Positions 10,146 to 21,353 of a DNA stretch of 64,000 nucleotides are shown here, piece after piece. The notes below the pieces were generated by a model that searched no databases, was not told where the DNA came from, and was given only the letters and a program-made list of their open reading frames with translations. The stretch spans positions 1,612,001 through 1,676,000 of the forward strand of contig NZ_MTQN01000012.1 of the NCBI RefSeq assembly GCF_001984195.1. Direction: 5' to 3'. The position numbers and the translations under genes were made by a program. Each line of letters starts with the position of its first letter. Within the stretch, counting starts at the first letter, position 1. The stretch is from Kribbella sp. ALI-6-A (GTDB lineage Bacteria > Actinomycetota > Actinomycetes > Propionibacteriales > Kribbellaceae).

Positions 10146-12014
10146 ATGACTCGCGTCAGGCAGTTCTTCGGTACGCCGTACTCCGACCTCGTGCTCGCGC
10201 TCGTGGCCCTCGCGGTCACGCAGATCCTGCTGCTGCGGTCCGCGGACGACTGGGCGTGGGCCACGCTGATCTTCACCCTGGCCGTGGCCCTGGCGCCGGT
10301 CCTGATCGCGCTGGCCGGGACCGCGCCGGCCTGGGCTGCGGTCGGGCTGGTTGCCGGGGCTTTCCTCTCGATGTCGCTCGGCCGGACGAACTGGTTGCTG
10401 ATGGCGGGCTGCTGCCTCGCGCTGGTCCGGCTGCCGCGACGGGTCCCGGCGCTCACTGCCGTGCTGATCGTCGGTGTGGTCGCGGCGATCCCGATAGTGC
10501 TGAACGCGGTCCGGGACCGGATCGTGTCGCTGATCTACCCGAACGTCCACTACGAGCTCACCCACGCCGACGGCACGATCGAGACCCGGCTCGGCCTCGC
10601 GCAGCACCGGTTCGACCAGATCTGGGTCGCGAGCTGGCCGTGGTGGCAGTCGCTGCTGCTGGTGGGGGTCGGTATGGGCGCGGTGGCATGGGCCTGGTTC
10701 GTCCGCAAGGAGCCGCGGCGCCGGATGGTGACCGGGCGGGAGTCCTTGGCGGCGTTGCTCGGCGACCCTCGCCATCAGTGGGGTCTGGACGCGCTGTTCG
10801 CCGTCGCGATGTCGTCCGTGCTGCTGATCGACCTGTGGCGTGATCGGGTTGCCGACGGCAACTGGTGGAGCGCGCCGGGATGGATGCCGTGGGCGATCGC
10901 CTACTCGGCCCTGGTCCTGCTCGTACGGCGCCGCCGGCCGGTGCTGCCGGTCGTCGTACTGGCTGTCAGCGCGCTCGTCACCTACTGGCAGTCCCCGCAG
11001 AGCTGGGCGGTGCTGGTCGCCCTGGCCGTGGCGCTCTTCTCGCTCGCCGCAGGCCGGACGAAGGTGCGCTGGGTGCTGATGTCGTCGGTGGCGGTGCTGG
11101 CCGCGCTGCCGCTGATCGCGTGGCGGATCCGCTACCCGCAGCTGTCGCTGATCTTCCCGAGGCTCAAGACCGAGTCGTTCGAATTCGACGGGGCTCTGCG
11201 GAACTTCACGTACGACGGTTTGGTCAACCACAAGTGGCCGGTGTCGCTGTCGCTGCTTCTGCTGCTCCCGTTGTCGCTGGGATTCCTCGCCAAGCTGTAC
11301 CGGCGCAACCGCGAGGCGTACCAGCGCGAGGCCGCGCTGGAGCGCGTCGCGGCGGAGCAGGACGCGGCGCAGGTCGTACTGACCGAGCGGTCGCACATCG
11401 CCAGGGACCTGCACGACGTGGTGGCGCACGCGGTGAACCTGATGGTGATCCAGGCCGAGACCGGACCGGACCTGATCGCCCGCGGCGACCAGGAGGTGCT
11501 GGCGGGCTTCCAGCGGATCGGTGACGCCGGACGGCGGGCGCTCGGTGAGCTGGACCGGATGTTGTCGGCGCTGCGCGACGCGGAGGGGGTGCCGGACCCG
11601 GAGCTGACCCCGCAGCCCGGGCTGTCCGACCTCCAGCGGCTGGTGAAGGACGTGGCGCACGACGGGCTCGCCGTCGAGCTCGACGTGCAGGGAGACACCG
11701 AGCTGGCGCCGGCGGGCCACCAGCTGGCGGCGTACCGGCTGGTGCAGGAGGCGTTGACCAATGTGGTGCGGCATGCGGAGGCGACGAGGGTGGTGGTGAC
11801 GCTGCGAGTGCTGGCCGACGAACTGCGCGTCGAGATCAGAGACGACGGGCGCGGGTTCGACCCGGAGGTGGCGCGGAGCGGTGGACGGCACGGACTGGCC
11901 GGGATGCGGGAGCGCGTACGGATCCACCACGGCACGCTGACGATCGACTCGGCGCTCGGCGCCGGGACCAACGTCGCGGCGCGGATTCCGTTGACCGCCG
12001 AGGTGCTCCGGTGA
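10146..12014 (+). CDS. NarL-type sensor histidine kinase with polytopic membrane N-terminus
   Basis: A 622-residue kinase. Residues 1-385 contain many membrane helices in two blocks: about 15-130 and 165-185, then 218-385. They are interrupted by hydrophilic loops near residues 135-160 and 325-360. The HisKA_3 dimerisation box is ERSHIARDLHDVVAHAVNLM (about 414-433), with the phospho-acceptor His in RDLHDVV. The HATPase domain has VQEALTNVVRHAEATRV (N box) and RDDGRGFDPEVA (G1 box), ending near GAGTNVAARIPL. The response regulator overlaps it by four bases. The long membrane part suggests sensing of an envelope or lipid-borne stress rather than a periplasmic ligand; that is inference. Confidence 0.92.
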   Translation: MTRVRQFFGTPYSDLVLALVALAVTQILLLRSADDWAWATLIFTLAVALAPVLIALAGTAPAWAAVGLVAGAFLSMSLGRTNWLLMAGCCLALVRLPRRVPALTAVLIVGVVAAIPIVLNAVRDRIVSLIYPNVHYELTHADGTIETRLGLAQHRFDQIWVASWPWWQSLLLVGVGMGAVAWAWFVRKEPRRRMVTGRESLAALLGDPRHQWGLDALFAVAMSSVLLIDLWRDRVADGNWWSAPGWMPWAIAYSALVLLVRRRRPVLPVVVLAVSALVTYWQSPQSWAVLVALAVALFSLAAGRTKVRWVLMSSVAVLAALPLIAWRIRYPQLSLIFPRLKTESFEFDGALRNFTYDGLVNHKWPVSLSLLLLLPLSLGFLAKLYRRNREAYQREAALERVAAEQDAAQVVLTERSHIARDLHDVVAHAVNLMVIQAETGPDLIARGDQEVLAGFQRIGDAGRRALGELDRMLSALRDAEGVPDPELTPQPGLSDLQRLVKDVAHDGLAVELDVQGDTELAPAGHQLAAYRLVQEALTNVVRHAEATRVVVTLRVLADELRVEIRDDGRGFDPEVARSGGRHGLAGMRERVRIHHGTLTIDSALGAGTNVAARIPLTAEVLR

Positions 12015-12685
12015 TCAAGGTGATGGTGGTCGACGACCAGGACCTGGTCCGGGACGGGATCTCGATGATCCTGGGCGGCCAGCCCGACATCGAGGTGGCC
12101 GCGCAGGCGGTCGACGGCGCCGACGCGATCCGGCAGGCGGCCGCGCTGCTGGACCTGCGGGTGGTGCTGATGGACGTCCGGATGCCGGTGATGGACGGGA
12201 TCGAGGCCACCCGCCGGCTGGTTCAGGGCCCGAACCCGCCGAAGGTGCTGATCCTGACCACGTTCGACCTCGACGAGTACGTGTACGACGCGCTGCGCGC
12301 CGGGGCCAGCGGGTTCCTGCTCAAACGGTCTTCGCGCGACGAGCTGATCAACGCCGTCCGGGTGATCGCCGACGGTGATGCGTTACTTGCGCCGCCGGTC
12401 ACCCGGCGGCTGCTCGACCGGTTCGCCCGCAGCCGGCCCGACCCCGACGAGTCCGGCCGGCTGGACGAGCTGACCGCGCGCGAGCGTGAGGTGCTCCGAC
12501 TGGTTGCCGAGGGCAACTCGAATGCGGAGATCGCGGCGGCACTGCACCTGACCGAACACACGGTGAAGACGCACGTCAGCCGGATGCTCACCAAGACCGG
12601 TTTGCGCGACCGGGTGCAGGCGGTGATCCTCGCCTACGACACCGGGCTGGTCGCACCCCGGCCGCTTGATCAGCGGGGGCCGTAG
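12011..12685 (+). CDS. LuxR/NarL-family response regulator
   Basis: A 224-residue regulator and cognate partner of the kinase it overlaps (GTGA). The receiver domain (residues 1-120) has the acidic pair in MVVDDQDLVRDG, the phospho-acceptor Asp in VVLMDVRMPVMDG, the Thr in ILTTFDLDEYV and the Lys in GFLLKRSS. The C-terminal LuxR helix-turn-helix is LTAREREVLRLVAEGNSNAE followed by HLTEHTVKTHVSRML (about residues 155-200). It probably autoregulates the operon; the 10037-10052 palindrome is a candidate site. Confidence 0.95.
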   Translation: MIKVMVVDDQDLVRDGISMILGGQPDIEVAAQAVDGADAIRQAAALLDLRVVLMDVRMPVMDGIEATRRLVQGPNPPKVLILTTFDLDEYVYDALRAGASGFLLKRSSRDELINAVRVIADGDALLAPPVTRRLLDRFARSRPDPDESGRLDELTAREREVLRLVAEGNSNAEIAAALHLTEHTVKTHVSRMLTKTGLRDRVQAVILAYDTGLVAPRPLDQRGP

Positions 12686-12797
12686 GCCGGTTTCGGGGGC
12701 TGAGGGGGCTGGGCGTCCCGGGTAGTGGCTGGGCAGTACGTCGTACGGGTGACGCGAGGGCCTGACCCAACCTCGCTGCGCCTGCTGCCGCCCTTGG

Positions 12798-13931
12798 TCA
12801 GGGCCGGGCGATCCGCACCGGGCGACCGAGCTGGTCTGCAGCCGTGAGCAGATCCCCCTCATGATGGCGGCGGGCGACCAGTTGCAGGCCGACGGGTGAT
12901 CTCGCCGCGGTGAAGCCGGCGGGCAGGCTGATCGCCGGATGGCCGCTGAGGTTGAACGCCCAGGTCAACGCGACGCTCATCGTGTCGCCTGGGCCCTCGT
13001 GCGGGTGGGGAGCGTTCGGCGTGGTGGGCGTGGCGATGAGCTCGACCCGGGTGAAGACTTCGTCCAGCCGGCGGTCGTTCACCTCGCGGATCCCGCCTGC
13101 GCCGGGTGTCGTGCCGGCCTGCCGGAGGGCTCTCCAGGCCGCGGCCGGATCGTGGAGCTGGACCTCGACAGGGCTTTCGGTCAGCGCACCGGTGCCGACC
13201 AGGTCGGTCAGCGCTGCCCGAGCGATCGCCGCGATCTCCGGGGCAGTGCCGGCGAATCCGAGATCGGCCGACCAGGTCACGCGCAGTGGACGCGCGTCGG
13301 CCGTTGGCACGTCCATGATCGACAACCAGGCGCGCAGATCAGCGGGATCCCGAGCCAGTACGCCGCCGACGCCGAGCCCCGTACGGTCGCCGGTAGGGAC
13401 CGCGCCGTTCGTCGGCTTCAGCCCCAGCACTCCACACCACGCGGCCGGAATCCGCACCGACCCGGCTCCGTCACTGCCGGTCGCCAGCGGAACCATCCCC
13501 GTCGCGACGGCGACCGCCGACCCGGCCGACGACCCTCCCGGCACCAGCGCCGGATCCCACGGGTTCAACGTCGGCCCACGCTCGGTCGACCCCCAGGTCT
13601 GCCACGAGGTCCCGCCGCCGGGAACAGCCGTCAGCCCGATCGGTACGGCGCCGGCCGCGCGCAACTGCTCGACCTGCCCAGCGCTCTTGACCGCAACCGG
13701 TACGCCGAGCAACGGCTGAGCAGCAGCTCCGGCTGCGCGAACCCGATCGATCGCCCGGGCCATCGCCCGAGCACGCTCCGGCCAGAGCTCGCGGAACGCC
13801 CGGACCGAACCGTCCAGCCGATCGACGCGGCCCAGCGCTGCCTCGACCATCGCGAGCGCGGACATCTCCCGGCCGGCGATCGCAGCGCCGATCGCCACCG
13901 CCGACAGCTCTTCGTACCGCTGGCCACTCAA
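12798..13931 (-). CDS. Compact amidase-signature family hydrolase
   Basis: A 377-residue amidase-signature enzyme. All three catalytic elements are visible: Lys in LLGVPVAVKS, the cis-Ser in VPGGSSAGSAVAV and the nucleophile Ser in ATGSDGAGSVRIPA, with LGLKPTNGAVP after it. The stretch that usually lies between the catalytic Lys and RLRAAGAV (around 25-30 residues in typical members) is missing, and the C-terminal half is short, so the protein is well below the usual 450-500 residues. I chose a TTG start at 13931 because GGGGAGGAA sits five bases upstream; a longer in-frame start at 13982 is possible. Divergent from clpB. Substrate unknown. Confidence 0.8.
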   Translation of the reverse strand: MSGQRYEELSAVAIGAAIAGREMSALAMVEAALGRVDRLDGSVRAFRELWPERARAMARAIDRVRAAGAAAQPLLGVPVAVKSAGQVEQLRAAGAVPIGLTAVPGGGTSWQTWGSTERGPTLNPWDPALVPGGSSAGSAVAVATGMVPLATGSDGAGSVRIPAAWCGVLGLKPTNGAVPTGDRTGLGVGGVLARDPADLRAWLSIMDVPTADARPLRVTWSADLGFAGTAPEIAAIARAALTDLVGTGALTESPVEVQLHDPAAAWRALRQAGTTPGAGGIREVNDRRLDEVFTRVELIATPTTPNAPHPHEGPGDTMSVALTWAFNLSGHPAISLPAGFTAARSPVGLQLVARRHHEGDLLTAADQLGRPVRIARP

Positions 13932-14011
13932 CGCTTCCTCCCCGCTGCGCTCAGTCGTCGAGCCACTGCCGATCCGGGACAACCCTGGGTTGACCCGGGA
14001 GAATTCGCAAG

Positions 14012-14032
14012 GTTGAGTGGAATGGACTCAAC
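14012..14032. promoter_or_regulatory. HAIR operator upstream of clpB
   Basis: TTGAG (14013-14017) and CTCAA (14027-14031) with nine-base spacing, inside a slightly longer imperfect palindrome of nine-base arms. It lies 58 bases before the clpB start. A TAGGTA -10-like element follows at 14035-14040. HspR control of clpB outside the dnaK operon is known in Streptomyces and mycobacteria. Confidence 0.88.
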
Positions 14033-14089
14033 TTTAGGTACGTTGTCTGTAGTGATTGCTGTTAACGAAGCTTGAAAGGCTGGAACCAG

Positions 14090-16666
<2,577 letters not shown>

Positions 16667-16679
16667 CCTTCGAGCATCG

Positions 16680-16712
16680 GGTGCCCGGGATCCTGCGTGG
16701 ATCCCGGGCACC
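16680..16712. terminator. Bidirectional hairpin between clpB and the phosphotransferase gene
   Basis: A perfect 14-bp stem (GGTGCCCGGGATCC and its complement) with a five-base loop lies between two convergent genes, followed by TTGCTGTTT on the plus strand. It can serve both transcripts. Confidence 0.85.
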
Positions 16713-16720
16713 TTGCTGTT

Positions 16721-17434
16721 TCAGCTGAGCGCGGCCGCGAAGTCCGCTCGGTGCTTGGTTGTGTGGTCGTGCTCGCGGCGCGACCAGGCGATGCGGTCGG
16801 CGATCTGTTCGGCCGTGGTGTCGATGCCACCGGCGGGCAGCTCTGCCCAGAAGCGGACGTTGCGGCTCTGGCGTTCCAGCATGGCGTCGACCAGGACCGC
16901 TCGCTCGGACGGCGTGAGGCCGTAGGCGTCGGCGAGTACGCGGACCTGCGCGGCCTGCGCTTGCACTGAACGAGCTTCGGGCTTCGAGGAGACGCACCAC
17001 AGCCAGGCCATGTATCCGACGTCCTCCAGCGGGCTGCCCGGCGCGGCCAGGTCGAAGTCGATGAACGCGACCGGCAGGTCGTCCTGGAAGACGGTGTTGT
17101 TGGGGCCCAGGTCGTGGTGGCACACGACCTGGTGTGGTCCGGCAAGGAGGCTGCCGCGCGTGGCGTCGTGCAACGCGCGGGCCAGGGCGCCGGCGGCGGC
17201 GACCTGCGTATCGGTCCAGGGCCGCAGTTTGGCGGGGACCCAGCCTGGTAGGTAGGTCAGCGTGTCGCGGCCGGAATCGTCGTGGCCGAGGTGGCGCGGT
17301 GCTGCGGTGAACCCGCGTTGCTCGAGGAGAGCGAGCAGAGACGCCGCGAATGGGGAGGGTGGTCTGCGGACCGTGTCGCCGACGCGGACGACGCCGCGGG
17401 TGAGGCGGCCTCCCCGCATCGCGGCTTCGGGCAT
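16721..17434 (-). CDS. Aminoglycoside phosphotransferase (APH)-like kinase
   Basis: A 237-residue protein of the APH/choline-kinase fold. The catalytic loop VVCHHDLGPNNTVF has the Brenner H-x-D-x(4)-N arrangement (about residues 105-118), and the metal-binding Asp follows in AFIDFDLAAPG. The N-terminal nucleotide-binding lobe is short, so the protein is smaller than resistance enzymes (about 260-300 residues). Such kinases are abundant in actinobacteria and most do not confer resistance. The ATG overlaps the upstream oxidoreductase stop (TGATG), indicating translational coupling. Confidence 0.8.
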   Translation of the reverse strand: MPEAAMRGGRLTRGVVRVGDTVRRPPSPFAASLLALLEQRGFTAAPRHLGHDDSGRDTLTYLPGWVPAKLRPWTDTQVAAAGALARALHDATRGSLLAGPHQVVCHHDLGPNNTVFQDDLPVAFIDFDLAAPGSPLEDVGYMAWLWCVSSKPEARSVQAQAAQVRVLADAYGLTPSERAVLVDAMLERQSRNVRFWAELPAGGIDTTAEQIADRIAWSRREHDHTTKHRADFAAALS

Positions 17435-17838
17435 CAGTTGCGGGTGACGACGTGGTGGGGCGTGATGCGGACGACGACCCGCTTGACGTGCGGCGGGAGT
17501 TCGGCGTACTCGGCGGCCGCGTCCGGGCCCTCGTATTTGATGGCGAGTGCCTGGGCGACCGCGCGGTCGGAGTCCGGGGTGATGGTCGCGGTGCCGCGGA
17601 TCTCGGCGTACCGGAGCGGGTCGGTGGCGTCGATGACGATCAGGCTGGTGCGCGGGTCGGCCTCGAGGTTGCGGATCTTGCGCAGGCCCGCGGTGGAGGA
17701 GATCAGGACGTCGGTGCCGTCGCGGCCCACCCAGATCGCGGAGGTCTGCGGGCTGCCGTCGGCGTTGACGGTGGCGAGTACGGCGAGGTTGGCGCCGTCG
17801 AGCAGCGCGCGGGCCTGATCGGGCAGTTCGGTGGTCAT
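17434..17838 (-). CDS. PPOX-class split-barrel flavin/F420-dependent oxidoreductase
   Basis: A 134-residue protein of the pyridoxamine-5'-phosphate-oxidase-like split barrel. It shows the typical opening (ARALLDGANLAVLATVNADG, then SPQTSAIWVGRDG), the K-I-R-N-L segment used by the F420-binding subgroup (TAGLRKIRNLEADPRTSLIV) and ALAIKYEGPDAAAEY. Members reduce biliverdin, F420-linked substrates or act on FMN. The combination with a coupled APH-like kinase gives no clear pathway. Start ATG at 17838. Confidence 0.8.
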   Translation of the reverse strand: MTTELPDQARALLDGANLAVLATVNADGSPQTSAIWVGRDGTDVLISSTAGLRKIRNLEADPRTSLIVIDATDPLRYAEIRGTATITPDSDRAVAQALAIKYEGPDAAAEYAELPPHVKRVVVRITPHHVVTRN

Positions 17839-17912
17839 CGGCGCAGTGTAGGTGTGGACGGGTTGGGTGATCTGGGAGGATCGGGGGCAACCAGCGGAGG
17901 ACACCCACTCAG

Positions 17913-18788
17913 ATGAGCGATCACCCCGGCGGCCCCCGGCCGCACGACCCCGACGACCGCAATCCGTCCGACCGGCCGCCGACCGAAGGGCCGGGTTCCG
18001 GGTCCGGGGCGGTCGGAGGTCCGGCTGCAGGTGGACCTGCCGCAAACGGCCCGGTCGCGGGCGGATCTCCCGCAAACGGGCCGGTCGCAGACGGACCTGG
18101 CGCGAACGGGCCGATCGCGGGCGGACCGGTTGGTGGGCCTGGCGTGCCGCCCGCGGGTGAGCGACCCGGGCCGTATCAGGGCGTCTTCGGCTCGACCGGT
18201 CAGGCGCCGCAGAGCAGTCCGCAGTACGACGCGGGCGCGGGCGCCGAGCGGCCCGGACCGTACGGCGGAGCCTTCGGACAGCCGCCGGGTGGCTTCAACG
18301 CGCCCGGCGGATTCAACGCCCCTGGTGGTTTCAACGCCCCCGGCGGGGTCAACCAGGGCCAGCCCGGCGGGCCGAACCAGCCGGGCTGGGCGCCGTACGG
18401 CTATCAGCCGGCCCCGGTGGCGCCGCCGAAGCAGGTGACGATCGCGTCGGTGATCTCGTTCGCGCTGGGCGGGCTGTGTCTGCTGCTCGGGCTGTTCGCG
18501 CTGACGTCGGCCGGTGAGCAGATCGCCGAGACGCTGACCGGGGACGCCGGGGCCCGCGGGCTGGTCGCCGCGGTGATCCTGATCTGCGCGGCGGCGTACA
18601 TCCTGCCGGCGATCTTCGTCCGCAAACGCCGGCCATGGGCGCGCGTGATGCTGATCGTCGTCGCGGCGTTCGGGATCATGGGCGGCGTGACCGCCCTGCC
18701 CGGCAGCCTGCTCGGCCTCGCGCTGCACGTCGCCCTGCTGGTGATGATGCTGCAGCAGCCGACCAAGCTCTGGTTCACCCACCGCTGA
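17913..18788 (+). CDS. Gly/Pro-rich membrane protein with repeat-bearing N-terminus
   Basis: A 291-residue protein. The first 170 residues are disordered and rich in Gly, Pro, Asn and Ala, including a run of A-N-G-P-(V/I)-A-(D/G)-G repeats (about 45-75) and three G-G-F-N-A-P units (about 125-145) encoded by 18-base DNA repeats. The C-terminal 120 residues hold about three membrane helices (ISFALGGLCLLLGLFALTSA; LVAAVILICAAAYILPAIFV; MLIVVAAFGIMGGVTALPG onward). This layout is common among actinobacterial membrane proteins of unknown function. It is coupled to the ArsC-like gene by a one-base overlap. Confidence 0.8.
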   Translation: MSDHPGGPRPHDPDDRNPSDRPPTEGPGSGSGAVGGPAAGGPAANGPVAGGSPANGPVADGPGANGPIAGGPVGGPGVPPAGERPGPYQGVFGSTGQAPQSSPQYDAGAGAERPGPYGGAFGQPPGGFNAPGGFNAPGGFNAPGGVNQGQPGGPNQPGWAPYGYQPAPVAPPKQVTIASVISFALGGLCLLLGLFALTSAGEQIAETLTGDAGARGLVAAVILICAAAYILPAIFVRKRRPWARVMLIVVAAFGIMGGVTALPGSLLGLALHVALLVMMLQQPTKLWFTHR

Positions 18789-19144
18789 TGGAGATCTGGA
18801 TCAACCCGGCCTGCTCCAAGTGCCGCGCCGCCACCGCGGCGTTCGACGAGGCCGGCCTCGACTACACCGTCCGGCGCTATTTGGACGACCCGCCCACGGC
18901 CGAGGAACTCGAGGAAACGCTGCAACGCCTCGGCCTCGACCCGTGGCACCTCGTCCGCAGGAACGAACCGGCCGCCGCCCCACTCAAGTCAGTCCCCAAG
19001 GACGCCGAGCACCGCGACCAGTGGATCGCCGCGATGGTCGCCGACCCGATCCTCATCCAGCGCCCGATCATCACCGCCGACGACGGCACCACCGCCGTCG
19101 CCCGGGACCCGGAGACCTTGTCGCGCTTCCTGCCGAAAGTGTGA
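18788..19144 (+). CDS. ArsC/Spx-family thioredoxin-fold protein
   Basis: A 118-residue protein of the arsenate reductase (glutaredoxin-coupled ArsC) fold. The N-terminal catalytic Cys lies in INPACSKCRAATAAF, here with a second Cys three residues on (CxxC, unlike Escherichia coli ArsC, which has a single active Cys). The ArsC-typical RP motif is seen in LIQRPIITADDG. It starts one base inside the stop of the preceding membrane-protein gene. Without ars neighbours, a general thiol-redox role is as likely as arsenate reduction. Confidence 0.85.
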   Translation: MEIWINPACSKCRAATAAFDEAGLDYTVRRYLDDPPTAEELEETLQRLGLDPWHLVRRNEPAAAPLKSVPKDAEHRDQWIAAMVADPILIQRPIITADDGTTAVARDPETLSRFLPKV

Positions 19145-19206
19145 ACCTGGACCAGTCGTGCCGGCGATCGGGAACGGCGCGGGCCGGTCGCACGTCCGAG
19201 CGGCGC

Positions 19207-19234
19207 GGGGGTGGGCAGTCCTGCCCGAGCCCCC
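19207..19234 (+). terminator. Hairpin between arsC-like and secreted-protein genes
   Basis: GGGCAG (19213-19218) pairs with CTGCCC (19221-19226), and flanking GGGGG (19207-19211) pairs with CCCCC (19230-19234). It sits about 60 bases after one stop and 23 bases before the next start, so it could terminate the upstream operon or attenuate the gene that follows. Confidence 0.5.
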
Positions 19235-19256
19235 GGGCTGACTCGGAAGGAAGTTC

Positions 19257-20135
19257 ATGCGCAGATTGATTCTGTCCGGTGCGTCGGTGGCTGTTGCCGC
19301 GGTGGCCGGGCTGGTCCTCAATTCCTTGCCCGCGACGGCCGCGGTGGCCGACGTACCGGCTGACTGTGGGGTGTACGCATCCGCGTACCGGTCGGACGGC
19401 CAGCGGTTGTCGTACGGGTACGCCGGGAGCAAGACGAGCGTCACGGCGTACGCCGGCGACAAGCTCGCCTGGGTCCCGTCGGCGCAGCAACAGCTCGGCG
19501 GGGCCGGTGACACCGATCTGTTCATCAGCACGGAGGTCGCGGCGCACCCGACGGACGGCTATCTGTACCGGCTGGACCGGCGAGGTGTGCGGACCGACGG
19601 CGTCTGGAAGATGACGCAGAACACCGCGACCCGGCTGAAGTCCGGCTTCGCCAACACCCGAATCCTTGCCAGCGGCACCTATCTGTACCGGGTCGCCGGC
19701 ACCGCGCTCTACCGCTACCAGCTGACCTGGCCGAACGGCGTACCGACGCTGTCCGCGCCGACGACGCTGAAGACGACCGGGTGGGACTCGGTCAAGACGC
19801 TCACCTACGAGCGCACCGAGGGCACCGGCGCCGCGGCGGTCGACGTACTGGTCGGCACGAAGACCAACGGTGAGCTGAAGGAGTGGCGGATCAACCTCGC
19901 CACCCCGACGACGATCGGCTCGACCGTACTGCGGGCGAGTGGGTGGAGCTCGTTCGCCAGCCTGAGCACCGGCTACTGCAGCAACCACCCGGCCGGGCGG
20001 CCGATGCTTGCGATCACGGCTGCCGGTTCGGCGTCGGTGTACTTCGACGCCAACCAGACCGACCGGCTCGGCACCGACATCAAGGGCGGCTCGCTCGGTG
20101 CGCTCGGCTGGACGGCGAAGGCGTACGGGCAGTAG
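19257..20135 (+). CDS. Secreted protein, tachylectin-like or propeller-like
   Basis: A 292-residue protein with a Sec signal peptide (MRRLILSG, hydrophobic core AVAAVAGLVLNSL, cleavage after ATAA near residue 29). The mature part is rich in Tyr, Thr and Gly with recurring units such as DGYLYRLDRRGVRTDG, SGTYLYRVAGTALYRYQL and TNGELKEWRI. These are spaced about 45-50 residues apart and resemble blades of tachylectin-2-like or YWTD-type propellers. Two Cys (near residues 37 and 242) could form a disulphide. The function is not recognised. The stop abuts the stop of the convergent aminotransferase gene. Confidence 0.7.
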   Translation: MRRLILSGASVAVAAVAGLVLNSLPATAAVADVPADCGVYASAYRSDGQRLSYGYAGSKTSVTAYAGDKLAWVPSAQQQLGGAGDTDLFISTEVAAHPTDGYLYRLDRRGVRTDGVWKMTQNTATRLKSGFANTRILASGTYLYRVAGTALYRYQLTWPNGVPTLSAPTTLKTTGWDSVKTLTYERTEGTGAAAVDVLVGTKTNGELKEWRINLATPTTIGSTVLRASGWSSFASLSTGYCSNHPAGRPMLAITAAGSASVYFDANQTDRLGTDIKGGSLGALGWTAKAYGQ

Positions 20136-21287
20136 TCAGAGCTTGGTGAGGCGGTTCAGGGCCTCCTCGAGGACCTCGCGCTGCTTGCAGAACGCCCAGC
20201 GGACCAGCGGACGGCCGGCGTCGACGTTGTCGTAGAAGACCTGGTGGGGAATCGCGACGACGCCGGTCCGCTCCGGCAGCATGCGGCAGAACTCGACGCC
20301 GTCGGTGTGCCCGAGCGGGCGGATGTTGGTGGTGACGAAGTACGTGCCCTGCGGGCGGTGGACGCCGAAGCCCAGGGCCTCCAGGCCGTCGCAAAGCAGG
20401 TCGCGGCGGCTCTGCAGGTCGGCGCGCAGGCCGTCGAAGTAGTCGTTGCCTAGGGCAAGCGCTCCGGCGACGGCGGGCTGGAACGGGGCGCCGGAGACGT
20501 AGGTGAGGAACTGCTTGGAGGTGTTCACCGCGGTGACCACTTCCGGCGTACCGGTGACCCAGCCGATCTTCCAGCCGGTGACCGAGAAGGTCTTGCCGGC
20601 GCTGCCGATCGAGACCGTGCGCTCCGCCATTCCGTCGTACGACGTGAGCGGGCGGTGCTGCAGGCCGTCGTAGATCAGGTGTTCGTAGACCTCGTCGGTG
20701 ATCACGACCAGGTCGTGCTCGACGGCGAGAGCGGCGATGCCGCGCAGCTCGTCGTCGGTGAGCACGGTGCCGGTCGGGTTGTGCGGGGAGTTGATCAGCA
20801 GGACCTTGGTCCGCGGGGTCACGGTGGCGCGGAGTTCGTCGAGGTCGAGCCGGAAGTCGGGGGCGCGCAGGGTGACCGGGACGCGGCGTCCGCCGGCCAT
20901 CGCGATGCAGGCGGCGTAGGAGTCGTAGTACGGCTCGAGGGCGATCACCTCGTCGCCTGGTTCGACGTACGCGAGCAGGGCGGCGGCGATCGCCTCGGTG
21001 GCGCCGGTGGTGACGAGCACCTGGGTGTCCGGGTCGTACTCGAGCCCGTAGAACCGCCGCTGGTGGTCCACGATCGCCTGCCGGAGCGCGGGGATGCCAC
21101 GACCGGGCGGGTACTGGTTCGCGCCGGCCCTGATCGCGGCGATCGCCGCTTCCAGCACGGAGTCGGGCCCGTCGGTGTCGGGGAAGCCCTGGCCGAGGTT
21201 CACCGCCCCCGTCCGCACCGCGAGCGCCGACATCTCGGCGAAGATCGTCGTCCCGAGCCCATCCAGCCGCTGAGCATGTGCACGCAT
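20136..21287 (-). CDS. PLP-dependent class I/II aminotransferase
   Basis: A 383-residue fold-type I aminotransferase. The N-terminal pattern VNLGQGFPDTDGP, the NSPHNPTGTVL segment, the PLP-phosphate Tyr region and the Schiff-base Lys in SIGSAGKTFSVTGWKIGW (about residue 230) are all present. It belongs to the group annotated as kynurenine/cysteine-conjugate aminotransferase or N-succinyldiaminopimelate aminotransferase DapC. Substrate cannot be fixed by sequence, and no lysine or kynurenine genes are adjacent. The ATG at 21287 was chosen as the only plausible start. Confidence 0.9.
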   Translation of the reverse strand: MRAHAQRLDGLGTTIFAEMSALAVRTGAVNLGQGFPDTDGPDSVLEAAIAAIRAGANQYPPGRGIPALRQAIVDHQRRFYGLEYDPDTQVLVTTGATEAIAAALLAYVEPGDEVIALEPYYDSYAACIAMAGGRRVPVTLRAPDFRLDLDELRATVTPRTKVLLINSPHNPTGTVLTDDELRGIAALAVEHDLVVITDEVYEHLIYDGLQHRPLTSYDGMAERTVSIGSAGKTFSVTGWKIGWVTGTPEVVTAVNTSKQFLTYVSGAPFQPAVAGALALGNDYFDGLRADLQSRRDLLCDGLEALGFGVHRPQGTYFVTTNIRPLGHTDGVEFCRMLPERTGVVAIPHQVFYDNVDAGRPLVRWAFCKQREVLEEALNRLTKL

Positions 21288-21353
21288 GCCTCGACCCTAG
21301 TACGACGGTGCGCCGCGCCGCCTGGGGTGTCCAAGGCGGCGCGGCGACGATCG

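Noticed and set aside
16721..17434. Aminoglycoside resistance gene
   Set aside because: The catalytic motif is present, but the protein is short, and APH-like kinases in actinobacteria mostly act on other substrates; no resistance context is seen.
18288..18350. Short tandem DNA repeats that could suggest a CRISPR or minisatellite
   Set aside because: The 18-base units encode G-G-F-N-A-P within an open reading frame and have no spacers, so they are protein-coding repeats.
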